A stretch of 64,000 bases of DNA from Candidatus Nitronereus thalassa. GTDB lineage: Bacteria; Nitrospirota; Nitrospiria; Nitrospirales; UBA8639. Location: assembly GCF_032191465.1 (NCBI RefSeq), contig NZ_JAQOUE010000001.1, positions 1,922,001 through 1,986,000 of the forward strand, written 5' to 3'. Below are positions 27,946 through 36,742 of the stretch, piece after piece. The notes beneath the pieces are model-generated. The model did no database searches. It worked only from the letters and a program-made list of their open reading frames with translations, and was not told the DNA's origin. Positions within the stretch are counted from its first letter, which is position 1. Every line of letters starts with the position of its first letter. The position numbers were made by a program, and so were the translations under genes.

Positions 27946-28338
27946 TTACGTTGTCGATTGTGCCTGAAGAATGGGCCCGATATCCGCTTTCGAATAGGTC
28001 GCGGGTTTTACCCATTTACCATCGTCGCGCTTATATCCCCCGACCTTACTCATATTCGATCGCTGCACCTCACGAAACACCGGTTCCATATCAATGCCAT
28101 ACGACACGGCCGTGCCATAGACCACGTACAAAAGGTCAGCAAGTTCCTTGGCAATATCGGGTAAATTTTTTTCTTCCAGCGCACCTTTGAGTTCATCAAA
28201 TTCTTCCTGGATGAGTCTAATACGTAGGGCCTTGGTTTTTTCATCAGGCACGGTCGGAATGTCCGATATATGAATCTCAAATTCTTTGTGAAACTCAAGA
28301 ACCATTTGTTGTGCCTCGTACACGTTCGCCTCCTTCAC
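27946..28338 (-). CDS. MazG-like nucleotide pyrophosphohydrolase
   Basis: 130 aa, a single all-alpha NTP-PPase (MazG/HisE-like) domain. The metal-binding ExxE...ExxD motif is visible as 'LIQEEFDELKGAL' followed by 'IAKELADLLYVVYGTAVSYG'. The ending 'EVQRSNMSKVGGYKRDDGKW' is typical of phage- and housekeeping-type small MazG proteins. It likely hydrolyses non-canonical or excess nucleoside triphosphates to monophosphates. It lies about 60 bp after the glycerate kinase gene on the same strand. Confidence 0.88.
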   Translation of the reverse strand: MKEANVYEAQQMVLEFHKEFEIHISDIPTVPDEKTKALRIRLIQEEFDELKGALEEKNLPDIAKELADLLYVVYGTAVSYGIDMEPVFREVQRSNMSKVGGYKRDDGKWVKPATYSKADIGPILQAQSTT

Positions 28339-28397
28339 AGTAATTCAGAAATTCAGTATTTGGGAAATTAATGGCATTTTCTTCGTGCTCAAAGATT

Positions 28398-29741
28398 CTA
28401 TAATGCAAGCAATATATACACATCATTAACATTCGTTCCTGTGGCACCAGTATGAATACGACCGCCAACCTTTTCAAAGAAACCATAACTGTCATTGTTC
28501 GTCAGTGCCTGTATCGGATTTAAAGATCTTTTTTGGGCACGTTCTACTGTCTGCCCGTCAACCAGAGCCCCAGCCATTTCCGTTGGGCCATCACTGCCAT
28601 CTGTTCCGAAACCAACCACATACATCTTGGGCAAGCCGACAATCTGCATCGCCCCGGATAAGGCCAATTCCTGAGCTCGGCCCCCTTTTCCATTTCCTCG
28701 TACCGTGACCGTCAACTCGCCCCCCCACACAACACAAGCCGGCCTAAACACGGGCCTTCCCGAAGCATGTATTTCTCGGGCAATGGCCCCAATCATCTTT
28801 CCTGCCTCTCGAGCCTCGCCTTCTAGAGTCGTGGTCATGACGAGTGGATTAAGGCCCTCCAATTTGGCTTGAGTGGCGATAGCTTCTACCGTCAGACGAT
28901 TATTTCCGATAATTTCATGATGAATTCGAGCCGATTTCTTGGCTTTACGTTTAGTTGTATCGGCCATATGAGCTTTGATTCCCTTCTCAAGATGAAGACG
29001 CACCGCTGAAGACACGCGATTCCATATCTGATAGTGCTGGAGGATCTCTCGTGCCTCCAGACAGGTGCTAGGGTTGGGGACAGTTGGTCCAGACCCGATG
29101 GTCGCCAGATCATCCCCCAAAACATCCGAGAGAACGAGAGAAACAATCGTGGCTGACGTCGCGGATGCCAACTGTCCGCCTTTTATCGAAGAAAGATGTT
29201 TCCGTACGACATTGATTTCATGAATGGTAGCCCCACAGCGAAGCAACATACTCGTAGTACGCTTTTTATCCTGTAAGGTCAGACCCGGAGCTGGAGCGGC
29301 AAGAAGACTCGATGCTCCGCCGGAAATGAGCACAAACAATAAATCTCGTCGGGTCAAGGAATGAACAAAGGTGAGGATTTCCCTGGCAGCTTGTACGCTT
29401 CGTGTGTCAGGGACTGGATGACTGGCTTCGTGTAGACGAATCGTTTGGGTTGGGCATCCGGATCGGTCTTTGACCGAGACCAGCCCCCCATCCAAGCGAG
29501 GACCTAAGTGTTGCTCCAAGGCCAGAGCCATGGAGCCTGATGCTTTCCCAGCCCCCACACACACGACTCGATCAAATTTTTTTAGATCATATTGACGCCC
29601 TCCGACCACGAGTCTCGATCCGTTTACGGACAAGGCTTTTTTCATGGCCATGATTGGATCGGCAGCTTGCAACCCTGCAAGCAATAACTTCCTAATAATG
29701 GTGCAAGCCTTTCGGTCGTATGAATCGATATGAATTTTCAT
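28398..29741 (-). CDS. Glycerate 2-kinase (MOFRL/DUF4147 family)
   Basis: 447 aa, full length for the class II glycerate kinase. It phosphorylates D-glycerate at C2 with ATP. The N-terminal DUF4147 domain has 'VVCVGAGKASGSMALALEQH', 'LLFVLISGGASSLLAAPAPG' and 'VRKHLSSIKGGQLA'. The C-terminal MOFRL domain has 'VVWGGELTVTVRGNGKGGRA', 'QELALSGAMQ', 'VGFGTDGSDGPTEMAGALVD' and 'TGTNVNDVYILL'. It may salvage glycerate from glyoxylate or photorespiration-like routes, feeding lower glycolysis. It is followed by the MazG-like gene. Confidence 0.95.
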   Translation of the reverse strand: MKIHIDSYDRKACTIIRKLLLAGLQAADPIMAMKKALSVNGSRLVVGGRQYDLKKFDRVVCVGAGKASGSMALALEQHLGPRLDGGLVSVKDRSGCPTQTIRLHEASHPVPDTRSVQAAREILTFVHSLTRRDLLFVLISGGASSLLAAPAPGLTLQDKKRTTSMLLRCGATIHEINVVRKHLSSIKGGQLASATSATIVSLVLSDVLGDDLATIGSGPTVPNPSTCLEAREILQHYQIWNRVSSAVRLHLEKGIKAHMADTTKRKAKKSARIHHEIIGNNRLTVEAIATQAKLEGLNPLVMTTTLEGEAREAGKMIGAIAREIHASGRPVFRPACVVWGGELTVTVRGNGKGGRAQELALSGAMQIVGLPKMYVVGFGTDGSDGPTEMAGALVDGQTVERAQKRSLNPIQALTNNDSYGFFEKVGGRIHTGATGTNVNDVYILLAL

Positions 29742-29833
29742 AGTTGGGTGTACACGAATTATTCGTTAGTGCTGACCACTAACCGACTCGCCCCTGTGTT
29801 TTCCCCTGCAAAGGCTGTGGTACTATTCTGCGT

Positions 29834-30517
29834 ATGTCAGGCTTGCAGGTTTTACACCAGACGATTACGGATTGCACCCTTTGCCCTCGATTAACCACCT
29901 ACCGTCGAAGGATTGCCCAAACCAAGGTCAAACGGTTTCAAGAGTGGGAATATTGGGGCCGACCGATTCCAGGGTTTGGCGATCCCAAAGCCCAACTATT
30001 TGTTCTCGGATTGGCTCCAGCCGCCCATGGCGGCAATCGTACTGGGCGCGTATTCACTGGAGACCGAAGTGGGGATTGGCTCTACGAAGCCCTTCACCAA
30101 TTTGGATTTTCGACTCAAGCCGAAGCCACTCATCGAGGCGATGGCCTCAAGCTCCACAATTGCTATGTCGGGGTGGCCCTACGCTGCGCCCCACCGGATA
30201 ATAAACCCACGAAAGAAGAATTCAACACATGTCGTCCCTATTTGCAGGAAGAGCTTCGACTGTTACCAAACATTACGGTTGTGGTAGCGTTGGGGAAAAT
30301 TGCCTTCGATGAATATCTGAAAGCATCCCAGGCACTAGGGCATTCACTCCGCAAGCCCTTGCCAAAGTTTGGACATGGATCGGTGCATTCCACCCCCTGG
30401 GGAGTGACACTCCTGGGATCCTATCATCCAAGTCAACAAAATACCTTCACGGGGCGACTGACTCGCCCGATGTTTCACGGGGTATTTCATCATGCAAAGA
30501 AGTTGATCGACCCATAA
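29834..30517 (+). CDS. Family 5 uracil-DNA glycosylase (UDGb type)
   Basis: 227 aa. It removes uracil and other deaminated bases from DNA. Four cysteines for a [4Fe-4S] cluster are visible: Cys14, Cys17 (CTLCPRL), Cys118 and Cys133. Motif A reads 'GLAPAAHGGNRTGRVFTGDR', which lacks the classic catalytic Asp/Asn and matches family 5 (UDGb), and the late motif is 'GSYHPSQQNTFTGRL' with the conserved HPS. It is divergent from glycerate kinase and followed by a small lipoprotein gene. Confidence 0.93.
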   Translation: MSGLQVLHQTITDCTLCPRLTTYRRRIAQTKVKRFQEWEYWGRPIPGFGDPKAQLFVLGLAPAAHGGNRTGRVFTGDRSGDWLYEALHQFGFSTQAEATHRGDGLKLHNCYVGVALRCAPPDNKPTKEEFNTCRPYLQEELRLLPNITVVVALGKIAFDEYLKASQALGHSLRKPLPKFGHGSVHSTPWGVTLLGSYHPSQQNTFTGRLTRPMFHGVFHHAKKLIDP

Positions 30518-30626
30518 TCGTACTCACCGATTTGACTGCGCTGAAGGCCAGGGTTAGAATTTTTCAACAAGGTCGCCAGGATTCGACGTTGCAAACTGAA
30601 ACCATTCCTGTTTAAAGGGGGCCAAA

Positions 30627-30938
30627 ATGTCCATCCCTCACATCGTTTTTCTGAGTGCCATTCTCTTTTTGGCAGGATGCGGAGGCAACCCCTACCTGGA
30701 CGCCTCATTAAATCCCGCAGAGCTTCAAGGGAAACCGCAATCTTGGTTTGAAGAAAATTGGGGGAAACCTAGCGCCAAAGCTCAACGATTTTTTGGAGGA
30801 GAAACCTGGACATATTTCCGGATAGCCGGTGGGAAAAAGACGTTTCCGTATTTCAATTTTGAACCTAACGAATGCCAAATCAGTTTAGATTTTGACAAAG
30901 AAGGCAGACTGGAAGATTCGTCCTATTCTGGGTGCTAA
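30627..30938 (+). CDS. Small lipoprotein
   Basis: 103 aa with a clear lipoprotein signal: a hydrophobic stretch then lipobox FLAGC (Cys18). The mature part has 'LQGKPQSWFEENWGKPSAKA', reminiscent of the SmpA/BamE-like fold in which a conserved 'W.G.P' turn is followed by beta strands ('ETWTYFR', 'ISLDFDKEGRL'). It ends in a lone Cys. A strong AAAGGGGG RBS precedes the ATG. The specific function is unknown; a BamE-like outer-membrane role is only suggested by shape. Confidence 0.8.
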   Translation: MSIPHIVFLSAILFLAGCGGNPYLDASLNPAELQGKPQSWFEENWGKPSAKAQRFFGGETWTYFRIAGGKKTFPYFNFEPNECQISLDFDKEGRLEDSSYSGC

Positions 30939-30983
30939 TTAGCTGCCAACACCTCATTGTCAGTTGCCCTCCATTTCTCGCTC

Positions 30984-31748
30984 ATGAATTCCCCGAACTC
31001 AAACGTATGCGTTTATCCCACCCTTCAAGCCCTCACGACGGCCGCAGCAGAGCATGTGATTCATCAGGCCTCCCTCGCCATAAACCTTCGAAAAAAGTTT
31101 ACAATTGCGCTGGCTGGAGGTTCGACTCCTAAGAATCTCTATGCATTGCTAGCAAGCCCTGAGTATCGAACCCGCCTCGATTGGGAAAAGGTAGAATTTT
31201 TCTGGGGTGACGAACGACATGTCCCACCCGACCATGCCGACAGTAATTATCGAATGGCTCATGAAGCCATACTAGGACCTCTCCAAATTCCCGAAACCCA
31301 TATACATCGAATACAGGGCGAACTAGCAGATGCCCAGGAAGCTGCGAATCGGTATGAGTCATTGCTTCGGAATCGACTGGCGTCGACTGATTCTGCTATT
31401 CCCCAGCTTGACTTGGTTTTGTTAGGGATGGGACCAGATGGGCATACCGCCTCCCTATTTCCTGGAACGGATGCGGTTCATGAATCAACCCGGTTAGTCG
31501 TGGCCCCTTGGGTAGAAAAATTTCAGACGTTTCGGATTACGATGACTCCTGCGTTGATTAACCACGCTTATCAGGTCACCTTTCTCATTTCCGGAGGGGA
31601 AAAAGCCCAAGTGCTTCGAGAGGTCAAAGAAGGGCCGTATCAACCAGATGCGCTACCTTCCCAGGTAATAAAACCTCTATCCGGGCATTTAACTTGGCTC
31701 CTTGACCAGGAGGCCGCAAGCAACCTCTCAACACAACAATCTGACTGA
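30984..31748 (+). CDS. pgl: 6-phosphogluconolactonase
   Basis: 254 aa from the ATG at 30984, which begins the conserved region; an upstream TTG in frame is less likely. It hydrolyses 6-phosphogluconolactone in the oxidative pentose phosphate pathway. DevB-type motifs: 'KFTIALAGGSTPKNLYALLA', 'VEFFWGDERHVPPDHADSNY', 'LDLVLLGMGPDGHTASLFPG' and 'VTFLISGGEKAQVLREV'. It lies 45 bp after the lipoprotein gene and may share its transcript. zwf and gnd are not in the window. Confidence 0.95.
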   Translation: MNSPNSNVCVYPTLQALTTAAAEHVIHQASLAINLRKKFTIALAGGSTPKNLYALLASPEYRTRLDWEKVEFFWGDERHVPPDHADSNYRMAHEAILGPLQIPETHIHRIQGELADAQEAANRYESLLRNRLASTDSAIPQLDLVLLGMGPDGHTASLFPGTDAVHESTRLVVAPWVEKFQTFRITMTPALINHAYQVTFLISGGEKAQVLREVKEGPYQPDALPSQVIKPLSGHLTWLLDQEAASNLSTQQSD

Positions 31749-31995
31749 AATTCCCCCAAAATTGATCGATTGCCCTATGTGTCCCCACGTGCGATGTAAC
31801 ACTTCTAAAAAACTTTAGACTACATCATCGCCTGGAATTTCCACCGATGTTTCTAGAGTTTCGTGAATTGCGTTACAGACAATACTCTTCATTTCCAGTA
31901 TCTTGCAGGGTCACAAAGCGTTAGAATTGACGAGGCAATGCCCCTTTGTTTATACCCAAACGATACGGCAGTTCTTTTTTTGAATAGGAGTCAAT
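31749..31995. other. Intergenic region upstream of arsM
   Basis: About 250 bp without a gene, presumably holding the arsM promoter. No arsR-like regulator gene and no clear ArsR-type palindrome was seen. A 150-codon minus-strand frame that extends into arsM is a shadow of arsM. Confidence 0.4.
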
Positions 31996-33180
31996 ATGGA
32001 ATCCGAAGTGATTACTAAAGCTGTCAGTGAACGATATGCCCATGCGGTGACCAATGGAGAAGAAATGTGCTGTCCTACTGGCTATGACCACGAAGACTTG
32101 CGTTCCTTTATTCCCGAACCCGTCCTCAAGGTTTCCTATGGCTGTGGCACGCCAGTAGGACTTTCCACGGTACAACCCGGGGAAACGGTTTTGGATATTG
32201 GTTCCGGAGGAGGGATCGATTGTTTCGAGGCTTCTCGACGCGTCGGGCCAACCGGACGAGTCATCGGCATTGACATGACAGATGAAATGCTTGCCCTGGC
32301 CCGCACCCATGCGCCCACCGTTGCGAAAAATCTTGGCTATGCTGAATCGAATGTGGATTTCCGAAAAGGGCAAGCCGAAGCCATGCCCGTTAAAAATGAA
32401 GACGTTGATCTGATTGTTTCGAATTGCGTGATCAACCTATCTCCAGACAAGCCTAAAGTGTTTCAGGAAATGTTCCGTATTCTCCGACCGGGAGGGCGGT
32501 TTTCCATTTCGGATATCGTTTCCGATCACTCCATTCCCAACTATATGATTCACGATAAAGAAAAATGGGGAGACTGTCTTTCTGGTGCCCTTCCACTCCA
32601 TGAATATTGGGGAGGGCTCCGTGCGGCAGGATTTTTAGGTATTCATCAGGTAAATCTCATTCCATGGCGGGTCATTGACGGAATTCATTTTCTCTCGATC
32701 ACCTTGACAGGCTACAAACTCACTACCCCGACAACCACAGCTTCAAAATTTGCGACACTCAAAGGCCCATTTAGCCAAATCACGGATGAGCTCGGACAAA
32801 CCTTTACGCGAGGCATACCTGAATCTATCAATCCTCAAACCGCGACACTTCTTCAAACCCCGCTCTATGAGAATTTGTTCGTATTCTCCGAAACACCTGA
32901 AAAACTCACAGAGTCCGATCCACGATGGTCAAGTATTCTGCCAGAGGACAGCGACTGTATGTGGGCCGGAGACTTTGCGATGCTGACCGGCCCATGTCTC
33001 GAAGCGCGCGATGATGATGGCCATACCTTCCACTGCGGAGTTCCTTTAGAAATTTGTTCAAAGACCCATCGGGTCTTACAGCATGGAGCCTACCAACCAT
33101 ACTTTGGAGTGATTAATCGCGCTATGCAGCCAAGCTCGCATGAAGCCATTATTTGCGAACCAACTGGCGGGTGTTGTTAG
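31996..33180 (+). CDS. arsM: Arsenite methyltransferase with extra C-terminal domain
   Basis: 394 aa. Residues 1-245 are a SAM-dependent ArsM: the SAM motif 'VLDIGSGGGIDCFEASRRVG', 'VIGIDMTDEMLALAR', and three Cys at positions 50, 144 and 194. The 50-residue spacing of the last two equals that of the arsenic-binding pair in characterised algal ArsM; Cys25/Cys26 add an N-terminal pair. The enzyme methylates As(III), and in this context feeds arsenosugar synthesis. Residues 250-394 form a second domain I cannot name, with further Cys and a terminal Gly-Gly-Cys-Cys. An AGGAG RBS is present. arsS follows 31 bp downstream. Confidence 0.93.
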   Translation: MESEVITKAVSERYAHAVTNGEEMCCPTGYDHEDLRSFIPEPVLKVSYGCGTPVGLSTVQPGETVLDIGSGGGIDCFEASRRVGPTGRVIGIDMTDEMLALARTHAPTVAKNLGYAESNVDFRKGQAEAMPVKNEDVDLIVSNCVINLSPDKPKVFQEMFRILRPGGRFSISDIVSDHSIPNYMIHDKEKWGDCLSGALPLHEYWGGLRAAGFLGIHQVNLIPWRVIDGIHFLSITLTGYKLTTPTTTASKFATLKGPFSQITDELGQTFTRGIPESINPQTATLLQTPLYENLFVFSETPEKLTESDPRWSSILPEDSDCMWAGDFAMLTGPCLEARDDDGHTFHCGVPLEICSKTHRVLQHGAYQPYFGVINRAMQPSSHEAIICEPTGGCC

Positions 33181-33211
33181 TCAGACCTAGAAACAGGACT
33201 AAATATATTCG

Positions 33212-34225
33212 ATGAAGAATATCCCCCTGGTTGCCCCAACTTCCCCTGCTGATTTGGAAACAAAGGGAACTTCCTTCCCGCAAACGTTGTCTGATCATGG
33301 ACTTTCCCCGTTAATCGCCAAGGATATAAGGTCCCTACAGATCAATATCGGAAAGCTGTGCAACCAGACATGCTCTCATTGTCATGTGGATGCGGGACCG
33401 ACACGGACGGAAAACATGACGCTCGACACCATCAAAGCCATCCTTTCCGTCGTCAAAAAACATCCGAGCATTGCCACCATTGATATCACTGGCGGGGCTC
33501 CTGAGATGAATCCCCATTTTGAATTTTTGGTGGAAGAATGCCGCGCTTTAGAACGAAAAGTCATTGACCGCTGCAATCTCACGGTATTTTTCGTGAAAGG
33601 CAAATCCCAATTACCAATGTTTCTCGCGAAACACCAGGTAGAAGTTGTGGCCTCACTGCCCTGTTATTCACAAGACAATGTGGATCAACAACGCGGGAAG
33701 GGAGTGTTTGATCGAAGTATTGCCGCATTACAACAACTCAATCAATTGGGATATGGCAAGGAAGGGACAGGATTGATTTTGAATTTGGTCTACAATCCTT
33801 TAGGATCAAATCTTCCGCCTCAACAGCATAAACTCGAACTCGATTATAAGCATGAGCTCCGGACTCAGTTCGGTATCGAGTTTAACCAGTTATTAACAAT
33901 CACCAATATGCCAATCAGCCGTTTTCTGGATGACCTGAGACGCACAGGCCAGATGGATGCCTACATGGATCTCCTCATCAACAACTTCAATGCCGATTCT
34001 GCCGATAGAGTGATGTGCCGGACATTATTAAGTGTGGGTTGGGACGGGAGGCTGTATGATTGCGATTTCCATCAGATGCTCGATATCCCCTTAGCGGATG
34101 GATTGCCTCAGACGATTCAGGAATTTCAATTTCAACCCCTTGGAAATCGTCCCATTGTCATGGCCCAGCATTGCTTCGGTTGCACCGCTGGGGCCGGCTC
34201 TTCTTGTGGCGGGTCACTTCTCTAA
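33212..34225 (+). CDS. arsS: Arsenosugar biosynthesis radical SAM protein
   Basis: 337 aa. The radical SAM cluster motif is Cys50-x3-Cys54-x2-Cys57 in 'GKLCNQTCSHCHVDAGP', followed by 'DITGGAPEMNPHFEFLV'. The C-terminal DUF3641-type region ends in 'QHCFGCTAGAGSSCGG', characteristic of ArsS. It is thought to transfer a 5'-deoxyadenosyl group onto dimethylarsenite, giving the arsenosugar precursor. Many homologues are selenoproteins; this one reads through without an internal TGA, so it is the Cys form. It is co-directional with arsM, 31 bp apart, forming a two-gene arsenic biotransformation operon. Confidence 0.95.
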   Translation: MKNIPLVAPTSPADLETKGTSFPQTLSDHGLSPLIAKDIRSLQINIGKLCNQTCSHCHVDAGPTRTENMTLDTIKAILSVVKKHPSIATIDITGGAPEMNPHFEFLVEECRALERKVIDRCNLTVFFVKGKSQLPMFLAKHQVEVVASLPCYSQDNVDQQRGKGVFDRSIAALQQLNQLGYGKEGTGLILNLVYNPLGSNLPPQQHKLELDYKHELRTQFGIEFNQLLTITNMPISRFLDDLRRTGQMDAYMDLLINNFNADSADRVMCRTLLSVGWDGRLYDCDFHQMLDIPLADGLPQTIQEFQFQPLGNRPIVMAQHCFGCTAGAGSSCGGSLL

Positions 34226-34278
34226 CAATCAATTCGCACCGCTGTCCAAAACGCCTAGCAATTGCCCTACATAGCGAC

Positions 34279-34536
34279 TTATCCCTTCCCGGACATGTAA
34301 CTTTTAAATTTCCCGGCACAGTCGTCGCTGCAAAAATAATATTGTTGTCCCCCAACTTTTTCGCCGATGGCGTCACCAGCCGGAATATAAGATTTACACA
34401 CTGGGTCCTGCACCATCACATCTTTGGCAGGCAACGCCGGATCAGGTTTCTTTTTTCCAAAAAATTCTCGCAGAGAAGTTCGAACCATGAAAAAAAGTAT
34501 AATGAGTAGTACCAGAATAATGATGATCCGCCACAT
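34279..34536 (-). CDS. Membrane-anchored YHS/TRASH-like metal-binding protein
   Basis: 85 aa from the ATG at 34536 (GAAAGGG about 5 nt upstream). One N-terminal transmembrane helix (residues 2-18) is followed by a charged linker and a YHS/TRASH-like domain: 'VQDPVCKSYIPAGDAI', Cys47, then Cys69 and Cys73 in 'YYFCSDDCAGKFKSYM'. These Cys probably bind a metal ion. It is convergent with arsS. The 'DPVC' wording is common in proteins linked to copper or other soft-metal handling; no direct role in arsenic handling can be shown. Confidence 0.85.
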   Translation of the reverse strand: MWRIIIILVLLIILFFMVRTSLREFFGKKKPDPALPAKDVMVQDPVCKSYIPAGDAIGEKVGGQQYYFCSDDCAGKFKSYMSGKG

Positions 34537-34842
34537 AAGAAACCCTTTCACCCCAATAAAACGGTTCGAAAACCAGGAGAAAAACTCCTTAAGGACTTAT
34601 GACTCTTGTGTCCCGATGTCTATGGGGCACAAATACTTCTACCAGTATACTGATTTGTCATATGGAGGGCCAACGAAAATCTGTATAGGCAAGGGAGAAA
34701 AGGGTTTATCCATACACACGGCCCATCCTAAGCAAATGCTTAACCCTTTCAATCGGCCTTGATTGCTCTAGCATTTTCAAACTTGTTAGGATCATTATCC
34801 TTTTCAATCCTAAATGAATGAATTTCTCGTAATTTTCATATC
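34537..34842. other. Intergenic region between divergent YHS and cyclase genes
   Basis: About 300 bp. Visible structure: a short palindrome near 34577-34592 (aggag/ctcct) and a 7-bp hairpin with one G-U pair at 34609-34631 (GTGTCCC/GGGGCAC). No gene, tRNA or convincing promoter was recognised. Confidence 0.4.
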
Positions 34843-35628
34843 ATGAATATTCCCGTGTTTTCCCGACTCATTTTGATCGTTGGTAGCTTGGCACTTCTTA
34901 CGAGCTGTGCCACAGCCCAGCCTCGAATCATTGACCTTACCTACTCTTTTGACGAACAGACGGTGTATTGGCCTAAGAACCAACATTTTCATCGACAAGA
35001 TACAGCCAGAGGCATGACCCCAAAAGGCTATTGGTATGCCTCAGGAACATTCTCTGCTTCAGAGCATGGAGGGACCCATCTCGACGCGCCCGTACATTTC
35101 GCGTTGGATGGACAGAGTATCGATCAAATTCCCGTGGAAAGCCTTGTGGGCCCTGCCGTTGTTCTCGATATTCGAGAGGGGTGTCGGCTTAATACTGACT
35201 ACGAACTCACCGTTCAAGACATCCATCTTTGGGAAACACAATTTGGTCTCATAGAACCCAATGACTTGGTTTTGATTCGCACGGGATGGGGCAAACATTG
35301 GCCAGATCCCCAACACTATCTCGGCAGTGCCACACCCGACAACCCTACGACTTTACATTTTCCTGGAGTGTCAGCCGAAGCTATGGCCTTCCTGGTCCAC
35401 GATCGTCAGATTCGGGGGCTAGGCATTGATACGGCGAGTATCGATCCGGGCCAATCAAGAGATTTTCAGGCACATCAAATTTTAAGTGCCGCCAATCGGT
35501 ATGCACTAGAGAATGTGGCATACCTCGATCAACTTCCCACTCGAGGCGCCACGGTCTATGCTTTACCGATCAAGATTAAAAACGGGACTGGCGGCCCTGT
35601 TCGACTGATTGCTGTAATCCCAAAATGA
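34843..35628 (+). CDS. Cyclase-family lipoprotein (kynurenine formamidase-like)
   Basis: 261 aa with a lipobox LLTSC (Cys22), so likely membrane-tethered. The cyclase/KynB family metal motif HxGTHxDxPxH is present: His75, Thr78-His79, Asp81 and His85 in 'EHGGTHLDAPVHF'. 'IDLTYSFDEQTVYWP' near the N-terminus and 'GLGIDTASIDPG' are also typical. The fold binds zinc or manganese and hydrolyses amides or esters. An exported form argues against a simple tryptophan-degradation role. A ubiquitin-like small protein gene follows 46 bp downstream. Confidence 0.9.
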   Translation: MNIPVFSRLILIVGSLALLTSCATAQPRIIDLTYSFDEQTVYWPKNQHFHRQDTARGMTPKGYWYASGTFSASEHGGTHLDAPVHFALDGQSIDQIPVESLVGPAVVLDIREGCRLNTDYELTVQDIHLWETQFGLIEPNDLVLIRTGWGKHWPDPQHYLGSATPDNPTTLHFPGVSAEAMAFLVHDRQIRGLGIDTASIDPGQSRDFQAHQILSAANRYALENVAYLDQLPTRGATVYALPIKIKNGTGGPVRLIAVIPK

Positions 35629-35674
35629 TCTGAAAGGATCGATCAACCAATCTACTTTCGAGAAGGAATAGGGA

Positions 35675-35953
35675 ATGATCAATATTTCTCTGATGGGACA
35701 ATTAGAAACGGCCGATGGTGAGCGAAGCCTGGCCTGTGAAATTGAAGACGCCATGCCAGTCAAACTCCTGCTACAAAAACAGGGACGTAAGCTTCGTCAA
35801 GTCACTCGGTTGTTACGGGAAAAAAAGGTCATGGTCACAGTGAATCGACGCGTGGCCAGCGAAGATACTCAGGTGTACGATGGAGACGAGATCAGTCTAG
35901 TGGCCCATGACGGGATGAGCACGAAAGGTTTGGGGCCGTCGTTTTATGAATGA
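35675..35953 (+). CDS. MoaD/ThiS-like ubiquitin-fold protein without terminal GG
   Basis: 92 aa. The beta-grasp pattern of MoaD/ThiS proteins is seen: 'VKLLLQKQGRKLRQVTRLLR', 'KVMVTVNRRVASEDTQVYDG' and 'DEISLVAHDG'. ThiS/MoaD sulfur carriers end in Gly-Gly; this protein instead ends after '...KGLGPSFYE', so it may be processed, or may have a non-carrier role. AAGGA lies upstream, and a strong terminator follows 62 bp after the stop. It is probably co-transcribed with the cyclase-family lipoprotein. Confidence 0.75.
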   Translation: MINISLMGQLETADGERSLACEIEDAMPVKLLLQKQGRKLRQVTRLLREKKVMVTVNRRVASEDTQVYDGDEISLVAHDGMSTKGLGPSFYE

Positions 35954-36014
35954 CCTCCTCATGATCCATTCTCACTCATGGAGTGGGTTGGTATGGTAAT
36001 CGTCCAAACAAACA

Positions 36015-36056
36015 AAAAGGGACAGCTACTTTCTAGCTGTCCCTTTTCAGTTTTTT
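36015..36056 (+). terminator. Strong intrinsic terminator (bidirectional)
   Basis: A perfect 14-bp stem (36015-36028 with 36034-36047), 5-nt loop, then a T-rich tail (ttttcagtttttt). It ends the cyclase/ubiquitin-like transcript. The A-run on the other side allows it to act for the minus strand too, downstream of the HU gene. Confidence 0.92.
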
Positions 36057-36140
36057 AAAATGAAGCCAGATCCGTCTCGGTAAAATCGCCTCTTCAATCA
36101 CCTAGAAAAAATCAAAGATAAATGAGAACCGATACAGTAC

Positions 36141-36428
36141 TTACTTCTTGCCGAGAATAGAATCCTTCGCTGCCTTGGCTACTCGGAATTTGACCACTTT
36201 CTTAGCAGGAATCTTAATCGGTTCCCCAGTTTGGGGATTCCGACCAGTTCGAGCCTTGCGGTGAGACAAGACAAGCTTTCCAATCCCTGGAAGGGTGAAG
36301 GCATTTTTGGCCTCCTTGTAAGCCAGTGCCGCCAAATTGTCTAGTATCTCTGTTGCAGTCTTCTTCGTCACACCAGATTTACCAGCAAGGTGATCAGCGA
36401 TCTGGGACTTTGTCATGGCTTTTCCCAT
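36141..36428 (-). CDS. hup: HU-family DNA-binding protein
   Basis: 95 aa, standard HU/IHF length. 'MTKSQIADHLAGKSGVTKKT', 'AFTLPGIGKLVLSHRKARTG' and the DNA-binding arm 'RNPQTGEPIKIPAKKVVKFR' are classic. The basic tail 'AKAAKDSILGKK' is typical. It bends DNA and organises the nucleoid as a dimer. GAGGAGG 6 nt before the ATG gives a strong RBS, fitting a highly expressed protein. Confidence 0.95.
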   Translation of the reverse strand: MGKAMTKSQIADHLAGKSGVTKKTATEILDNLAALAYKEAKNAFTLPGIGKLVLSHRKARTGRNPQTGEPIKIPAKKVVKFRVAKAAKDSILGKK

Positions 36429-36742
36429 ACAGACCTCCTCTTCATGAGTGTAAAATGTAGGTAGCGCTCAACAACAATATTACGAACTAACAGTGGCCAA
36501 TCCACTGTTCTATGAACAAAAACACCGATTGTTCCGAATGAATATGATAACTAGATGGGACGGGGCGAGATACTACCGTAAGGATTCTACCCTGTCAACC
36601 ACAAAACACGCATGGATGCAAGAAAATATTCGGTTCCACCTCTCCCGAAAAAAGTTTTCGATGGTTGCTGCCTAGAACCATGGCAAGGTAGAGTAAGGTC
36701 TCAACTTTATCCGTAATCCTTCAGAACAGATAGAGGTCCAGC
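36429..36742. other. Divergent intergenic region upstream of the HU gene
   Basis: About 310 bp between the HU gene and the 192-aa hypothetical gene, presumably holding both promoters. A 60-codon plus-strand frame inside it lacks any family resemblance. No riboswitch or tRNA seen. Confidence 0.4.
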
